Positions 1-7,915 are shown, counted from the stretch's first letter. The stretch: 33,184 nucleotides of DNA from GBS-DC sp964451985 (GCA_964451985.1 CAYVKB010000022.1:1-33184), one strand, 5' to 3'. Notes: a model not told the origin generated them from the sequence alone. Translations and numbers: made by a program.

Positions 1-3
1 TGT

Positions 4-83
4 CAGTTGCTTGGTTCGGTTCCCCTCGTGCAGCGGGGGAGCCTTGCCAGTTGCTTGGTTCCCCTCGCGTTGTGGGGGGAACC
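4..83. repeat. Two tandem hairpin units upstream of purL
   Basis: A 14-nt sequence (cagttgcttggttc) occurs at 4-17 and again at 48-61, a 44-bp period. Each copy is joined to a C-rich/G-rich hairpin. The first pairs ggttcccc (18-25) with ggggagcc (36-43, one G-U pair). The second pairs ggttcccc (57-64) with ggggaacc (76-83) perfectly. The arrangement is a tandem palindromic repeat that could also terminate a gene lying to the left of the window. No ORF is seen in 1-145. Confidence 0.65.
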
Positions 84-148
84 TGAAGGAGGGGGGAGAG
101 GATAGGAATGGAGATGACGCTGATGCCTGTTAGGTACACTTTTGCTTG

Positions 149-2464
149 ATGATAACGCTGCGCCGTGCGCCCGAAGTGTGGCGCGAGATGGGGCTGACCG
201 ACGCCGAGTATCAACGCATCGTGGAGCTGATGGGACGCGAACCGACCGATGTGGAGCTTGGTATGTTCGCAGTGATGTGGTCGGAACACTGTGGCTATAA
301 ATACTCTCGCCCCGTACTGAGCCTGTTCAAAAAGTATCGTGAGTCGTTGGAGGGGGCAGGCTTCGAAAATGCGGGGGTGATTCCGTTGGATGAAAATCTT
401 GGGATTGCCTTCAAGGTGGAGAGCCATAACCATCCGTCAGCGGTGGAGCCGCATCAGGGCGCGGCGACGGGCGTGGGGGGTATTATTCGCGACATTTTCA
501 CGATGGGCGCACGCCCGATTGCGATTTTAGACTCGCTGCGTTTTGGTCCCCTGCATGAGCCACGCAACCGCTATTTGTTCGAGCACGTGGTGGAGGGCAT
601 CTCCAGCTATGGCAACTGTATCGGCGTGCCGACGGTGGCAGGCGAGGTCTATTTTCATCCGTGTTATTCGGGCAACCCGCTGGTGAACGCGATGGCGGTG
701 GGCGTCGTGCCCCTGAATCGGATTATGACCGCCCGCGCCGATGTGCCCGGCAGCGCAGTGATGTATGTAGGCGCAAGCACGGGGCGCGATGGGATTCACG
801 GCGCGACCTTTGCCTCTGAGACGCTGGGCGAAGACCAAGAAGAGAAACGCCCGAATGTGCAAATCGGCGACCCGTTTATGGAGAAATTGCTGATTGAAGC
901 CACACTGGAGGCGATAGAGACGGGTGCAGTACTGGGCATACAGGACATGGGCGCGGCAGGGCTGACCTGCACCACCTGCGAGCCGACCTCCAAATCGGGT
1001 ACGGGCGTGGAGATCGATACCAGCCTTGTGCCCACGCGCGAAGCCGATATGACGCCTTATGAAATCATGCTTTCCGAATCGCAAGAGCGAATGCTACTCT
1101 ATGTACAAGCAGGGCGTGAGGAGGAGGTGGCGCAAATCTTCCGCAAGTGGGGGCTGAACGCGGTCGTTATCGGGCGCGTGTCGGAGGAGCCAATCCTGCG
1201 CGTGCGCCATCATGGGCAAATCGTCGCCGAGATTCCGCCCGATCTGCTGACCAAGCACTGCCCCGTGTACTATCTGGAAACTGAGGAGCCAGAGTATCTC
1301 AAAGAGGCGCAGCAGTTAGACCTCGCGCAGGTTCCTGTGCCCGACGATATGAACGCCGTGCTGCTGAAACTGCTGAGTGCGCCCACGATAGCGAGTAAGC
1401 GCTGGGTATACGAGCAGTACGACTGGCTGGTGGGCACACAGACGATTATCCCGCCAGGCGCGGGCGACGCTGCTGCGCTGCGCATTCGCGGTTCGGAGAA
1501 AGGCATCGCGCTAAAGATCGACTGCAACTCGCGCTACTGCTATCTGCATCCCTATCGGGGTGGGCAGATAGCAGTGGCGGAGGCGGCGCGGAACGTGGCG
1601 TGCGTGGGCGCAACTCCCCGTGCCATCACCGACTGCTTAAACTTCGGCAACCCACAACGCCCCGAAATCTTCTATCAGTTCGAGCAGGCTGTGCGTGGCA
1701 TCGCCGATGCAAGCGAGTTTTTCGGTACGCCTGTCGTGTCGGGCAACGTGAGTTTCTATAACGAGAGTGAGCGCGGTGCGGTGTACCCTACGCCTACGAT
1801 TGGCATGCTGGGTATCCTGGAACGCGCGGAGGATGCTGTGGGGATGGGATTTAAGAGGGCGGGCGATGTGGTGTTGTTGATTTGCCCTCATTCCTCAGCC
1901 CCCCATCCTACGGCGTGGGAGAGTGGGGGTCAGCCCTCCCTCTCCTATGGCGTTGGAGAAGGGGCGGGGGTGAGGACATCCTCCCACTTCGGCATCGGCG
2001 CAAGCGAATATCTGCATGTGATCCACGGCATCGAACGCGGCATGCCTGAGCCACTCAACTTAGCAGCCGAGCGCAACCTGCACCGCCTGCTGGTAGAACT
2101 GGCGAGCCAGCGGCTGGTGCAATCTATGCACGACTTGAGTGAGGGCGGGTTCGCCGTCGCGCTTGCCGAGTGTGCGCTGGTGCACGGCATGGGTGCAAGC
2201 GTTGACCTACCCGCCGAAGCAACCGACTTCACCCCGCGTCCCGACGCTGCCTTGTTCGGCGAAAGACAGACGCGCGTGATTATCTCTGCCAAACCCGAAA
2301 ACGCCCCTGCCATTCAGCAACTCGCTGAAGCGGATGGGCTGGCAAGCTATGTTATTGGCGAAACGGGCGGCGAGCGGGTGCGCATCGCGCTGAACGGACA
2401 AGAACAGGTGAACCTGCCCATTACAGAATGCCTGTCGGCTTATGAGGGCGCACTACTCAGGTAG
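149..2464 (+). CDS. purL: Phosphoribosylformylglycinamidine synthase subunit PurL
   Basis: Catalyses the ATP- and glutamine-dependent conversion of FGAR to FGAM, the fourth step of de novo purine synthesis, in the cytoplasm with PurS and PurQ. The length (about 771 residues) fits the small-type PurL that needs separate PurQ and PurS. Visible motifs, numbered from the TTG at 146, are WSEHC at 45-49 with the active-site histidine, and VESHNHPSAVEP at 91-102 followed by the Gly-rich ATP-binding stretch. The ATG at 149 is preferred because no Shine-Dalgarno is present and a -10-like TACACT (135-140) would start transcription almost at this ATG, suggesting a leaderless message. Residues about 581-614 look like a foreign insert made of palindromic repeat DNA (see findings). 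The family normally runs from the GDVVLLI strand straight into the GASEYL region there. Identification is secure; the start is less so. Confidence 0.96.
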   Translation: MITLRRAPEVWREMGLTDAEYQRIVELMGREPTDVELGMFAVMWSEHCGYKYSRPVLSLFKKYRESLEGAGFENAGVIPLDENLGIAFKVESHNHPSAVEPHQGAATGVGGIIRDIFTMGARPIAILDSLRFGPLHEPRNRYLFEHVVEGISSYGNCIGVPTVAGEVYFHPCYSGNPLVNAMAVGVVPLNRIMTARADVPGSAVMYVGASTGRDGIHGATFASETLGEDQEEKRPNVQIGDPFMEKLLIEATLEAIETGAVLGIQDMGAAGLTCTTCEPTSKSGTGVEIDTSLVPTREADMTPYEIMLSESQERMLLYVQAGREEEVAQIFRKWGLNAVVIGRVSEEPILRVRHHGQIVAEIPPDLLTKHCPVYYLETEEPEYLKEAQQLDLAQVPVPDDMNAVLLKLLSAPTIASKRWVYEQYDWLVGTQTIIPPGAGDAAALRIRGSEKGIALKIDCNSRYCYLHPYRGGQIAVAEAARNVACVGATPRAITDCLNFGNPQRPEIFYQFEQAVRGIADASEFFGTPVVSGNVSFYNESERGAVYPTPTIGMLGILERAEDAVGMGFKRAGDVVLLICPHSSAPHPTAWESGGQPSLSYGVGEGAGVRTSSHFGIGASEYLHVIHGIERGMPEPLNLAAERNLHRLLVELASQRLVQSMHDLSEGGFAVALAECALVHGMGASVDLPAEATDFTPRPDAALFGERQTRVIISAKPENAPAIQQLAEADGLASYVIGETGGERVRIALNGQEQVNLPITECLSAYEGALLR
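1886..1987 (+). repeat. Palindromic repeat element carried in frame within purL
   Basis: This stretch encodes a Pro/Ser/Gly-rich segment that the PurL family lacks. It is made of two related imperfect palindromes. Each is centred on tccta(c/t)ggcgt(g/t)ggaga and flanked by a C-run on the left and a G-run on the right (about 1898-1931 and 1934-1975). It contributes about 34 codons without breaking the frame. Boundaries are estimated from where the recognisable PurL sequence stops and resumes. Confidence 0.6.
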
Positions 2465-2558
2465 AGTCAGATTTTTTCTCACAAGGCAACTACAAGGTAT
2501 ACTCGCACAGGAACATATGGTTGTATCAGGCGTCGAATTCTGGCACACGGAGGAGACA

Positions 2559-4121
2559 ATGAAACAGACTGCTCTTAGGGTATTTGGCTTTTTGAGTATT
2601 GTGGTATTACTCGCCGGACTTGCTGGCTGCGGTGGCGGTGGAGGCAGTGGAACGCCGCCTGTGAATTTCGCTTTGGTGAGCAGCACGCCTGCTGCAAATG
2701 CAACGAATGTACCCCTGAATACCACGATTACACTGAACTTCAACCAAGTACTTGCAGGAAACTCCACCATTACTGTAACAGCGACAGACGACAGTGTTCA
2801 GGGCACAATTGCGATAAGTGGGCAGACACTGGTCTTTACACCGAATAGCCCACTCAGGAACAACACGCTGTACACGGTCAACTTTTCAGGCGTGCGTAAT
2901 TTGAGCGGAGTGCCGCCTGTAGGTGTCTCGACCTTCAGATTCACGACTGGTTCGACGCCACCTCCCACTAATCCTGTGAGCCTCGACATTCAGAACGCAC
3001 AGTGGGTTGCGTTCCAGGACGGCGCGGACGGGTCGTGGAGTACCCTCTCCACCTCCAGTGGGTTTAGCGGAACCGTTGATGTGACCGCTTCAGATGGGCG
3101 CTACTCGGTTGCGTATGTGTGCCCTGGCGCGAAGCCGACGGTGAACGTCGTGCATGCGACGCGCAGTGAGATGCCTCAGATCATCGCCAACTGCGGTGTG
3201 ACGCCCGGCAACACCTTCAGCGTGAGCGGCAACGTGCAGGGTTTGAACGGTGGTCAGGCGTTGATTGCTGTCGGGGACACTGCTACAGTCGCCGCGGGCA
3301 ATTACACTCTACAGGGTGTTTCGCCGGGTAGCTACGATGTAATTGCTGTGCGCCTCTCAGGGAATGTCCCGAACCGTATGTGGCTGCAACGTAACCGCAC
3401 GTTCAGCAACGCCACAACCTACAACATCGATTTCGGTCAAGCCGACGGCTCGCTCGTGCGCGTGTTCGATGTGAGCAGCGGCACGGCGAGCGTATCAGGC
3501 ATCGACTCTGGCGCGAACGAAACCGTCACTGGACAGGTGTACTTCCTATCGAGCACACGTGCGAGCATCATTGGCGTGGGTACTGCGATTTTGGACGGCG
3601 CGTTCCTACGCTACCCAATAATTCCGATCGGCGTGTTGAATCCAGGTGAGGTGTTCCGCATCAAACTTGCCAGTTCGGAAGGACGCGGTGTGGATGAAGT
3701 ACTTACAACTTTGCCCAGCAACCTTAGCTTTACTCTGCCTGCGCCGTTTACCAGCCCGCTCTTCTCCGTCAATACTTCAGGTCCCGTCTCCATCAGCGCA
3801 ACGAATCTCGCTTATGGAGAGTCGCCCGTGCGTGGCTACCTGATGGAGCTTTCGGGTGGCGCTCAACCCGTTCGTTATCGCATCCTCATCTCCAGTGAAT
3901 GGTTGAACAACGCTACCACGTACAGCAGCCCCGTGTTGTCGAACCTGGCAGGTTGGAACACGAACTGGTCGATACAGCGCGGCGCTTCGCTGGATGTGAG
4001 CCTGCAGGCGTTGGTCACCTCCAGCCCCACTAACGTGTTGGGACTTGCTATTCAAGGGAACAATCCGCCTCCAGGCTTCCTACTACGCTACGCCACACGA
4101 CGCAGTACACTGAACCTGTAG
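2559..4121 (+). CDS. Secreted lipoprotein with bacterial Ig-like (Big_5-type) domain
   Basis: A 520-residue predicted lipoprotein. The start at 2559 follows ggaggag at a good distance and begins a clean lipoprotein signal: basic N-terminus, hydrophobic core, then lipobox LAGC with Cys24 as the lipidated residue and a poly-Gly linker after it. Residues about 36-135 match the Big_5-type Ig-like domain (STPAANATNVPLNTTITLNF, TLVFTP, TLYTVNF, FRFTTG). The rest is Ser/Thr-rich beta-type sequence without a family I recognise. It is probably anchored in the outer membrane or cell envelope. It sits between purL and purC on the same strand, with about 95 bp upstream that include a weak TATACT (2498-2503), so it may be transcribed separately. 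Substrate or partner unknown. Confidence 0.85.
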   Translation: MKQTALRVFGFLSIVVLLAGLAGCGGGGGSGTPPVNFALVSSTPAANATNVPLNTTITLNFNQVLAGNSTITVTATDDSVQGTIAISGQTLVFTPNSPLRNNTLYTVNFSGVRNLSGVPPVGVSTFRFTTGSTPPPTNPVSLDIQNAQWVAFQDGADGSWSTLSTSSGFSGTVDVTASDGRYSVAYVCPGAKPTVNVVHATRSEMPQIIANCGVTPGNTFSVSGNVQGLNGGQALIAVGDTATVAAGNYTLQGVSPGSYDVIAVRLSGNVPNRMWLQRNRTFSNATTYNIDFGQADGSLVRVFDVSSGTASVSGIDSGANETVTGQVYFLSSTRASIIGVGTAILDGAFLRYPIIPIGVLNPGEVFRIKLASSEGRGVDEVLTTLPSNLSFTLPAPFTSPLFSVNTSGPVSISATNLAYGESPVRGYLMELSGGAQPVRYRILISSEWLNNATTYSSPVLSNLAGWNTNWSIQRGASLDVSLQALVTSSPTNVLGLAIQGNNPPPGFLLRYATRRSTLNL

Positions 4122-4135
4122 ACAATTCCCGGGCA

Positions 4136-4176
4136 GGGGCGATTTGTAATCGCACGACAGCGTCGCAAATCGCCCC
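4136..4176. terminator. Hairpin after the lipoprotein gene (palindromic repeat or terminator)
   Basis: A perfect 11-bp inverted repeat, ggggcgatttg (4136-4146) and caaatcgcccc (4166-4176), with a 19-nt loop that begins by repeating part of the stem (taatcgc). A run of six T follows at 4184-4189, so it can work as a terminator. The stem style, a short G-rich palindrome around a ttgtaa-like centre, also matches the repeat at 10651-10677. Confidence 0.6.
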
Positions 4177-4243
4177 CCAAACGTTTTTTCGGAACAACAG
4201 CCTTAGCAGGAAACTGCCTCCCAAAGCCCGAATCCTCTGCCCG

Positions 4244-5167
4244 ATGACGCTGTTCGAGACCAGCCTGCCCCTGCCGCTGCACGCGCGGGGCAAAGTGCGC
4301 GACACTTACGACTTGGGCGACTGCCTGCTGATGGTCGCCACCGATAGACTTTCCGCATTCGATGTCATCTTGCCCACGCCGATACCTGATAAGGGGCGCG
4401 TACTGACGCAGCTGAGCGTGTTCTGGTTCCGCAAGTTCGAGGAGTGGATGCCCCATCACCTCATCAGCGCGGCGTGGACGGATATTCGCTCTGCCCTGCG
4501 GCGGGCGGGCATATCGGAGCCAGATGCCCATCGCGAGCAGCTGGATGGGCGCAGTATGCTGGTCAGGCGCGCCCAGCCGTTTCCGATTGAGTGTGTGGCG
4601 CGGGGCTACATTGCAGGCTCGCTGTGGAAGGAGTACCGCGCCGCGGGGGGCGAGACCGCCGATGCGCCTGTTCACTTGCACGGCGTTGGATTGCCCCCGC
4701 GTCTTGCCGAGTCAGCGGAGTTGCCCGAACCTATCTTCACGCCCGCCACGAAAGCACACACAGGGCACGATGAGAATATTAGCTTCGAGCAGGCGTGCGC
4801 ACTGGTGGGTGTGGAGACGGCGTCGCGGCTGCGCGAGCACACGTTGCGCCTGTACAAAGAAGCGCACGCCTACGCCCGCACACGCGGCATCCTGCTTGCC
4901 GACACCAAGTTCGAGTTCGGCAAAGATTCTGAGGGGCGCGTGCTGCTGATCGACGAGGCGCTCACGCCCGACTCTTCGCGCTTTTGGGACGCCGCGCTGT
5001 ACGAACCGGGCAAGCCTCAGCCCAGCTTCGACAAGCAGTTCGTGCGCGATTATCTGGAGTCTATCGGCTGGAACAAGCAGCCGCCTGCGCCCGAGTTGCC
5101 CGAAAACATCGTGGCGCAGACGGCACAGCGGTATCGCGAAGCCTTGCGACGGCTGACCGCGCCTTAG
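4244..5167 (+). CDS. purC: SAICAR synthase (phosphoribosylaminoimidazole-succinocarboxamide synthase)
   Basis: Joins aspartate to CAIR using ATP to make SAICAR in de novo purine synthesis; cytoplasmic. The 307 residues match a stand-alone bacterial/yeast-type PurC. Recognisable are GKVRDTYDLG (16-25), the ATDRLSAFD nucleotide/substrate segment (32-40), the PDKGRVLTQLSVFWF stretch, the PIECVARGYIAGSLW block and the C-terminal LLADTKFEFG and LIDEALTPDSSRFW motifs. The ATG at 4244 has no strong Shine-Dalgarno but gives the expected N-terminus. It is the second purine gene on this strand after purL. Its stop codon overlaps that of the convergent jag gene within the sequence ttag (5164-5167). Confidence 0.97.
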   Translation: MTLFETSLPLPLHARGKVRDTYDLGDCLLMVATDRLSAFDVILPTPIPDKGRVLTQLSVFWFRKFEEWMPHHLISAAWTDIRSALRRAGISEPDAHREQLDGRSMLVRRAQPFPIECVARGYIAGSLWKEYRAAGGETADAPVHLHGVGLPPRLAESAELPEPIFTPATKAHTGHDENISFEQACALVGVETASRLREHTLRLYKEAHAYARTRGILLADTKFEFGKDSEGRVLLIDEALTPDSSRFWDAALYEPGKPQPSFDKQFVRDYLESIGWNKQPPAPELPENIVAQTAQRYREALRRLTAP

Positions 5168-5784
5168 CCGCGCGGCGAAATCACCACATAGCGGTTCGGC
5201 TCGTCGCCCTCGCTGTAGGTCATCACTTCGGGGTCGTCTTTCAGTGCCTGATGTACAATGCGTCGTTCATGCGGGGGCATCGGAGGCAGCACCGCCTCCT
5301 CACCGCGTAGCTTGACCTCGTTTGCAATCGCAATCACCTGATTGCGCAGGCGTTCTGTGCGGCGACGGCGCCAGCCCGCGCCGTCCAGCACTACGCGCAC
5401 CTGCGGCTCAATCACACGCGGCACGATGTTATTCAGCAAAAACTGCAACCGATCCAACACCTCACCGTTCTTGCCCACCAAGATACTCGCGTCGCGTCCC
5501 ACCAGCTCTACTTCCACATAGCGCCCGTGCGAGTGGCGCAGCACCGCCTGCACCTGCAACGGCAAACGGCGCACAAAATGGTCTACATAGTCAGCGGTTT
5601 TACGCGCGATTTGTGGGGTCACCACATAGGGTTGCTCCTCGCCAATCAGGGTGGCGCGCACGCGCGGGGGGGTCTCCTCCAGCACTTCGAACTCCACCTG
5701 CGCGTTGCGGCTCACGCCCAGCATGCCTAACGCGCGGCTCTTCGCCTCTTCCAAGGTATTGCCTGTCGCTTCTACCGATGTCAT
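5164..5784 (-). CDS. jag: Jag/KhpB RNA-binding protein (Jag-N, KH, R3H)
   Basis: A 206-residue RNA-binding protein of the SpoIIIJ-associated family, which acts as a global RNA chaperone or cell-elongation regulator in Gram-positive bacteria. The order is typical: Jag-N (about 1-50), a KH domain (about 62-134) with the GxxG loop GKNG at 104-107, and an R3H domain (about 145-206) with HERRIVHQ at 172-179. The start codon overlaps no other gene. An aaggagg lies about 10 nt upstream, between the yidC stop and this start. It is the last gene of the rpmH-rnpA-yidD-yidC-jag operon, its usual place next to yidC. Confidence 0.95.
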   Translation of the reverse strand: MTSVEATGNTLEEAKSRALGMLGVSRNAQVEFEVLEETPPRVRATLIGEEQPYVVTPQIARKTADYVDHFVRRLPLQVQAVLRHSHGRYVEVELVGRDASILVGKNGEVLDRLQFLLNNIVPRVIEPQVRVVLDGAGWRRRRTERLRNQVIAIANEVKLRGEEAVLPPMPPHERRIVHQALKDDPEVMTYSEGDEPNRYVVISPRG

Positions 5785-5802
5785 TTATCCATGCCCTCCT
5801 TC

Positions 5803-6981
5803 TCATTTGCGCTTCGAGCGTTTTTTCGGCGGTTGATAACCCATCGGCTTGGGCTTCTCCACCGAACCGTTGCGCGGCTCCTGACCATCCGAACCATCCA
5901 CAGGGGTCAACTCCGGCGCAGGCGTGCGCATGTAAAGTTTATAGTGAACTGTATAGAAAACGTTCGTCAGCAACCAGTACAGAATGAACGCTGCAGGGAA
6001 CCGAAACTGCCACGAGAACACCAGCAACATCAGTGTCGTGAAAATCGCCATCGTCTTCTGCATCTGCGCTTGCGATGGGTCGGTGATGGTTAATCGGCTG
6101 GTGATGTACATACTGGCAGCGTACAGCAGCACCAGCGGCGCATCGAACTGCCCCAAGTGTGCGCCTAACAAACCTGGAAATCGCGCCGCCATGTCGGGGT
6201 TAATCCACAGGAAGTGCCCCGCACGAAACTGCACCTGATACACCAGAAACGCATTATAGACCAGAATCAGGAACGGAATCGGCAGCAGCGCGTACAGACA
6301 GCCCCCCATCGGATTTACGCCGTACTTTTTATACAGCGCCATTTGCCGTTGCATCAGTTCCTGCCCTGTGTATTTTTGCTGCAGTTCTTGCAGCTTGGGC
6401 TGCAGTTGCAACATTTTGCGCATACTGGCGAACTGGCGGTTGACAAGGGGCACTTGAATCAGGCGGATGACGGCGGCGATGAAGAAAATGCCCAGAAGGA
6501 ACCGTCCATCACCTGCGAAGTTGAACAGGTTCATAATCGCGTCCAGCGCGCGGTAGCTGGGCAGCTGTCCCATCTCTTCATCGATTTTGCGCGACACCTG
6601 CTCCAGCATCGGCAGCCCCTGCTCTTTATAAACCTGCGTGTTGGGGTACAGCTCTTCCAGTTGGCGCAGGCGGTTGTACGCCTCGCGCGGGTCTTGTCTA
6701 TCTTCGTAAAAAATCTTCGCTTCCAGTAAGATGCCAAGTGCGCCGAACTCCGCGCCGCGATAGCGCGTGGCTAATTCCTGGGCTCGGCGCGACGCCTCCA
6801 CGTAGTCCTTCTCTGCACGCAGCTGCTCAATCTCTTTGACAATCTGTTCAGGCTGCTTATCGGAGACAGGCGGGCGGGAGAAGTAGCTCCAGCCCATAAT
6901 CACCAGCAGCCAGATAATCATTGAGATGACTAAGGTCTGCGTGAACAGCTTCCTCTGATCAATCGGTTCTTGTTGCGCCAT
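5803..6981 (-). CDS. yidC: Membrane protein insertase YidC with helical, TPR-like periplasmic region
   Basis: Inserts and folds inner-membrane proteins, alone or with SecYEG. The 392-residue protein has an N-terminal membrane segment (about 14-34) and a conserved C-terminal five-helix core starting near 158, including the groove arginine R173 in VIRLIQVPL. It ends in a Lys/Arg-rich tail (384-392) expected to contact ribosomes. The segment between TM1 and the core (about 40-150) is not the beta-sandwich of proteobacterial YidC. It is charged and helical, with A/L/Y spacing like tetratricopeptide repeats (ASRRAQELATRY, AKIFYEDRQDPREAYNRL). The start overlaps the 3' end of yidD by 23 bp; jag follows 18 bp downstream. 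Confidence 0.95.
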   Translation of the reverse strand: MAQQEPIDQRKLFTQTLVISMIIWLLVIMGWSYFSRPPVSDKQPEQIVKEIEQLRAEKDYVEASRRAQELATRYRGAEFGALGILLEAKIFYEDRQDPREAYNRLRQLEELYPNTQVYKEQGLPMLEQVSRKIDEEMGQLPSYRALDAIMNLFNFAGDGRFLLGIFFIAAVIRLIQVPLVNRQFASMRKMLQLQPKLQELQQKYTGQELMQRQMALYKKYGVNPMGGCLYALLPIPFLILVYNAFLVYQVQFRAGHFLWINPDMAARFPGLLGAHLGQFDAPLVLLYAASMYITSRLTITDPSQAQMQKTMAIFTTLMLLVFSWQFRFPAAFILYWLLTNVFYTVHYKLYMRTPAPELTPVDGSDGQEPRNGSVEKPKPMGYQPPKKRSKRK

Positions 6982-7402
6982 GATGGTTGCCTCGCTTCAA
7001 GTCCAACGTAGCATGGACATTTCTGTCCGTGCCCTGCGCCCCACCTGTCGCACGGACATTGCCTTGCACTTCTCGCGCACCGTCGCCATTCACAACCGTG
7101 CCCTGCGCCAAGCTCGCTGCACGAGCAGGAGTGTCCGTTCTACTTAGGTCAGGCACGGGGTCATCACCACCTGCTGCGAACGGATGACACCGCAGAATCC
7201 GTTTCAGCCCCAGCCATAACCCCTGCAGTGCGCCGTAGCGTTGTATCGCTTCAAGCGTGTAGTGCGAGCACGTGGGGTAATACCGACAGGTGGGCGGCGT
7301 GAGTCGGGAAAACCACTGGTAGACGCGGATTGCGCCGATGAGTGCGCGGGCGGCAAGTGAAGGGCGTGAAGTCTCTGGCACGCTGGCTGCGTATCGTCTC
7401 AT
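6959..7402 (-). CDS. yidD: Membrane protein insertion efficiency factor YidD with long C-terminal tail
   Basis: A small protein that aids YidC-dependent insertion. The family core spans about residues 14-84, with PTCRYYPTCSHYTLEAI (37-53) and CHPFAAGGDDPVP (72-84). The start at 7402 overlaps the rnpA stop as ATGA, the usual coupling. The longer open frame to 7537 runs back inside rnpA and is not needed. After the core, where the family normally ends soon, there are 63 more residues (85-147) of Gly/Ala/Thr-rich low-complexity sequence. That tail is encoded by repeat-rich DNA (7011-7140) and may be translated repeat material. The frame ends 23 bp inside yidC. Confidence 0.9.
   Translation of the reverse strand: MRRYAASVPETSRPSLAARALIGAIRVYQWFSRLTPPTCRYYPTCSHYTLEAIQRYGALQGLWLGLKRILRCHPFAAGGDDPVPDLSRTDTPARAASLAQGTVVNGDGAREVQGNVRATGGAQGTDRNVHATLDLKRGNHHGATRTD
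7011..7109. repeat. Short direct and inverted repeats within the yidD 3' end
   Basis: A 14-nt direct repeat, ccgtgccctgcgcc, lies at 7027-7040 and 7096-7109. The 9-mer tgtccgtgc (7024-7032) is complementary to gcacggaca (7050-7058) and, with one wobble, to gcatggaca (7011-7019). This density of repeats fits an interspersed palindromic element rather than ordinary coding sequence. Confidence 0.55.
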
Positions 7403-7752
7403 GTGTCGCCCCCTGCGTGGACGCCCGCTTGCTGTAGGGCGCGTTGCATCTGCAGACGTATCTGCTCGACGGGCGTGGTTGCGGCGGCGGTACGCGCCAC
7501 GCACACCACATCGTAGCCCGCGGGCAGGCGTTCCCACAGCCCGCGCGCCGCTGCCCGCAGCCGCCGTTTCATCCGATTGCGCTGTACATGCGTCCCGAAG
7601 CGACGCCCGACCACGAAACCGAACCGTGTCGGTGTGTCTTCGCCTCGTGCATGCACATACATCGTGAACGATTCCATACTCACCCGCCGCCCCTTTTGAT
7701 ACGCCCTTTCAAATTCGCGCTTCTTTCGCAGTCGCCCCGCACGCGGCAGCAT
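7399..7752 (-). CDS. rnpA: Ribonuclease P protein component
   Basis: Protein cofactor of RNase P, which removes 5' leaders from pre-tRNAs. It has 117 residues with the family N-terminus (LPRAGRLRKKREFERAYQKG) and the RNA-binding RNR motif QRNRMKRRLR at 57-66, preceded by the FGFVVGRRFGTHV strand. The ATG at 7752 lies one base after the rpmH stop (tgaGatg), indicating translational coupling. The stop overlaps yidD by 4 bp. Position in the rpmH-rnpA-yidD-yidC-jag order is the bacterial norm. Confidence 0.96.
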   Translation of the reverse strand: MLPRAGRLRKKREFERAYQKGRRVSMESFTMYVHARGEDTPTRFGFVVGRRFGTHVQRNRMKRRLRAAARGLWERLPAGYDVVCVARTAAATTPVEQIRLQMQRALQQAGVHAGGDT

Positions 7753-7753
7753 C

Positions 7754-7891
7754 TCACTCGACGGTCAGTCGCCAGCGCCCCTTCAGACGGCGACGCTTGA
7801 GTACATTTCGCCCGTCCTTGCTGCGCATCCGACGCCGAAAACCGTGTACTTTGTGCCGATGGCGGTTATTGGGTTGATAAGTTCGCTTCAT
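7754..7891 (-). CDS. rpmH: 50S ribosomal protein L34
   Basis: Translating the minus strand from 7891 gives a 45-residue, Arg/Lys-rich protein starting MKRTYQPNNRHRHKVHGF and containing RMRSKDGRNVLKRRRLKGR. This is the invariant L34 pattern. An excellent ggaggag lies 8 nt before the ATG. It is the first gene of the operon and ends one base before the rnpA start. Confidence 0.97.
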   Translation of the reverse strand: MKRTYQPNNRHRHKVHGFRRRMRSKDGRNVLKRRRLKGRWRLTVE

Positions 7892-7915
7892 ACCTTAACT
7901 CCTCCAACGCCCCTG

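Noticed and set aside
1..83. CRISPR array at the left edge
   Set aside because: Only two repeat copies are present, the hairpins belong to the repeated unit, and there is no spacer-like variable sequence or cas gene.
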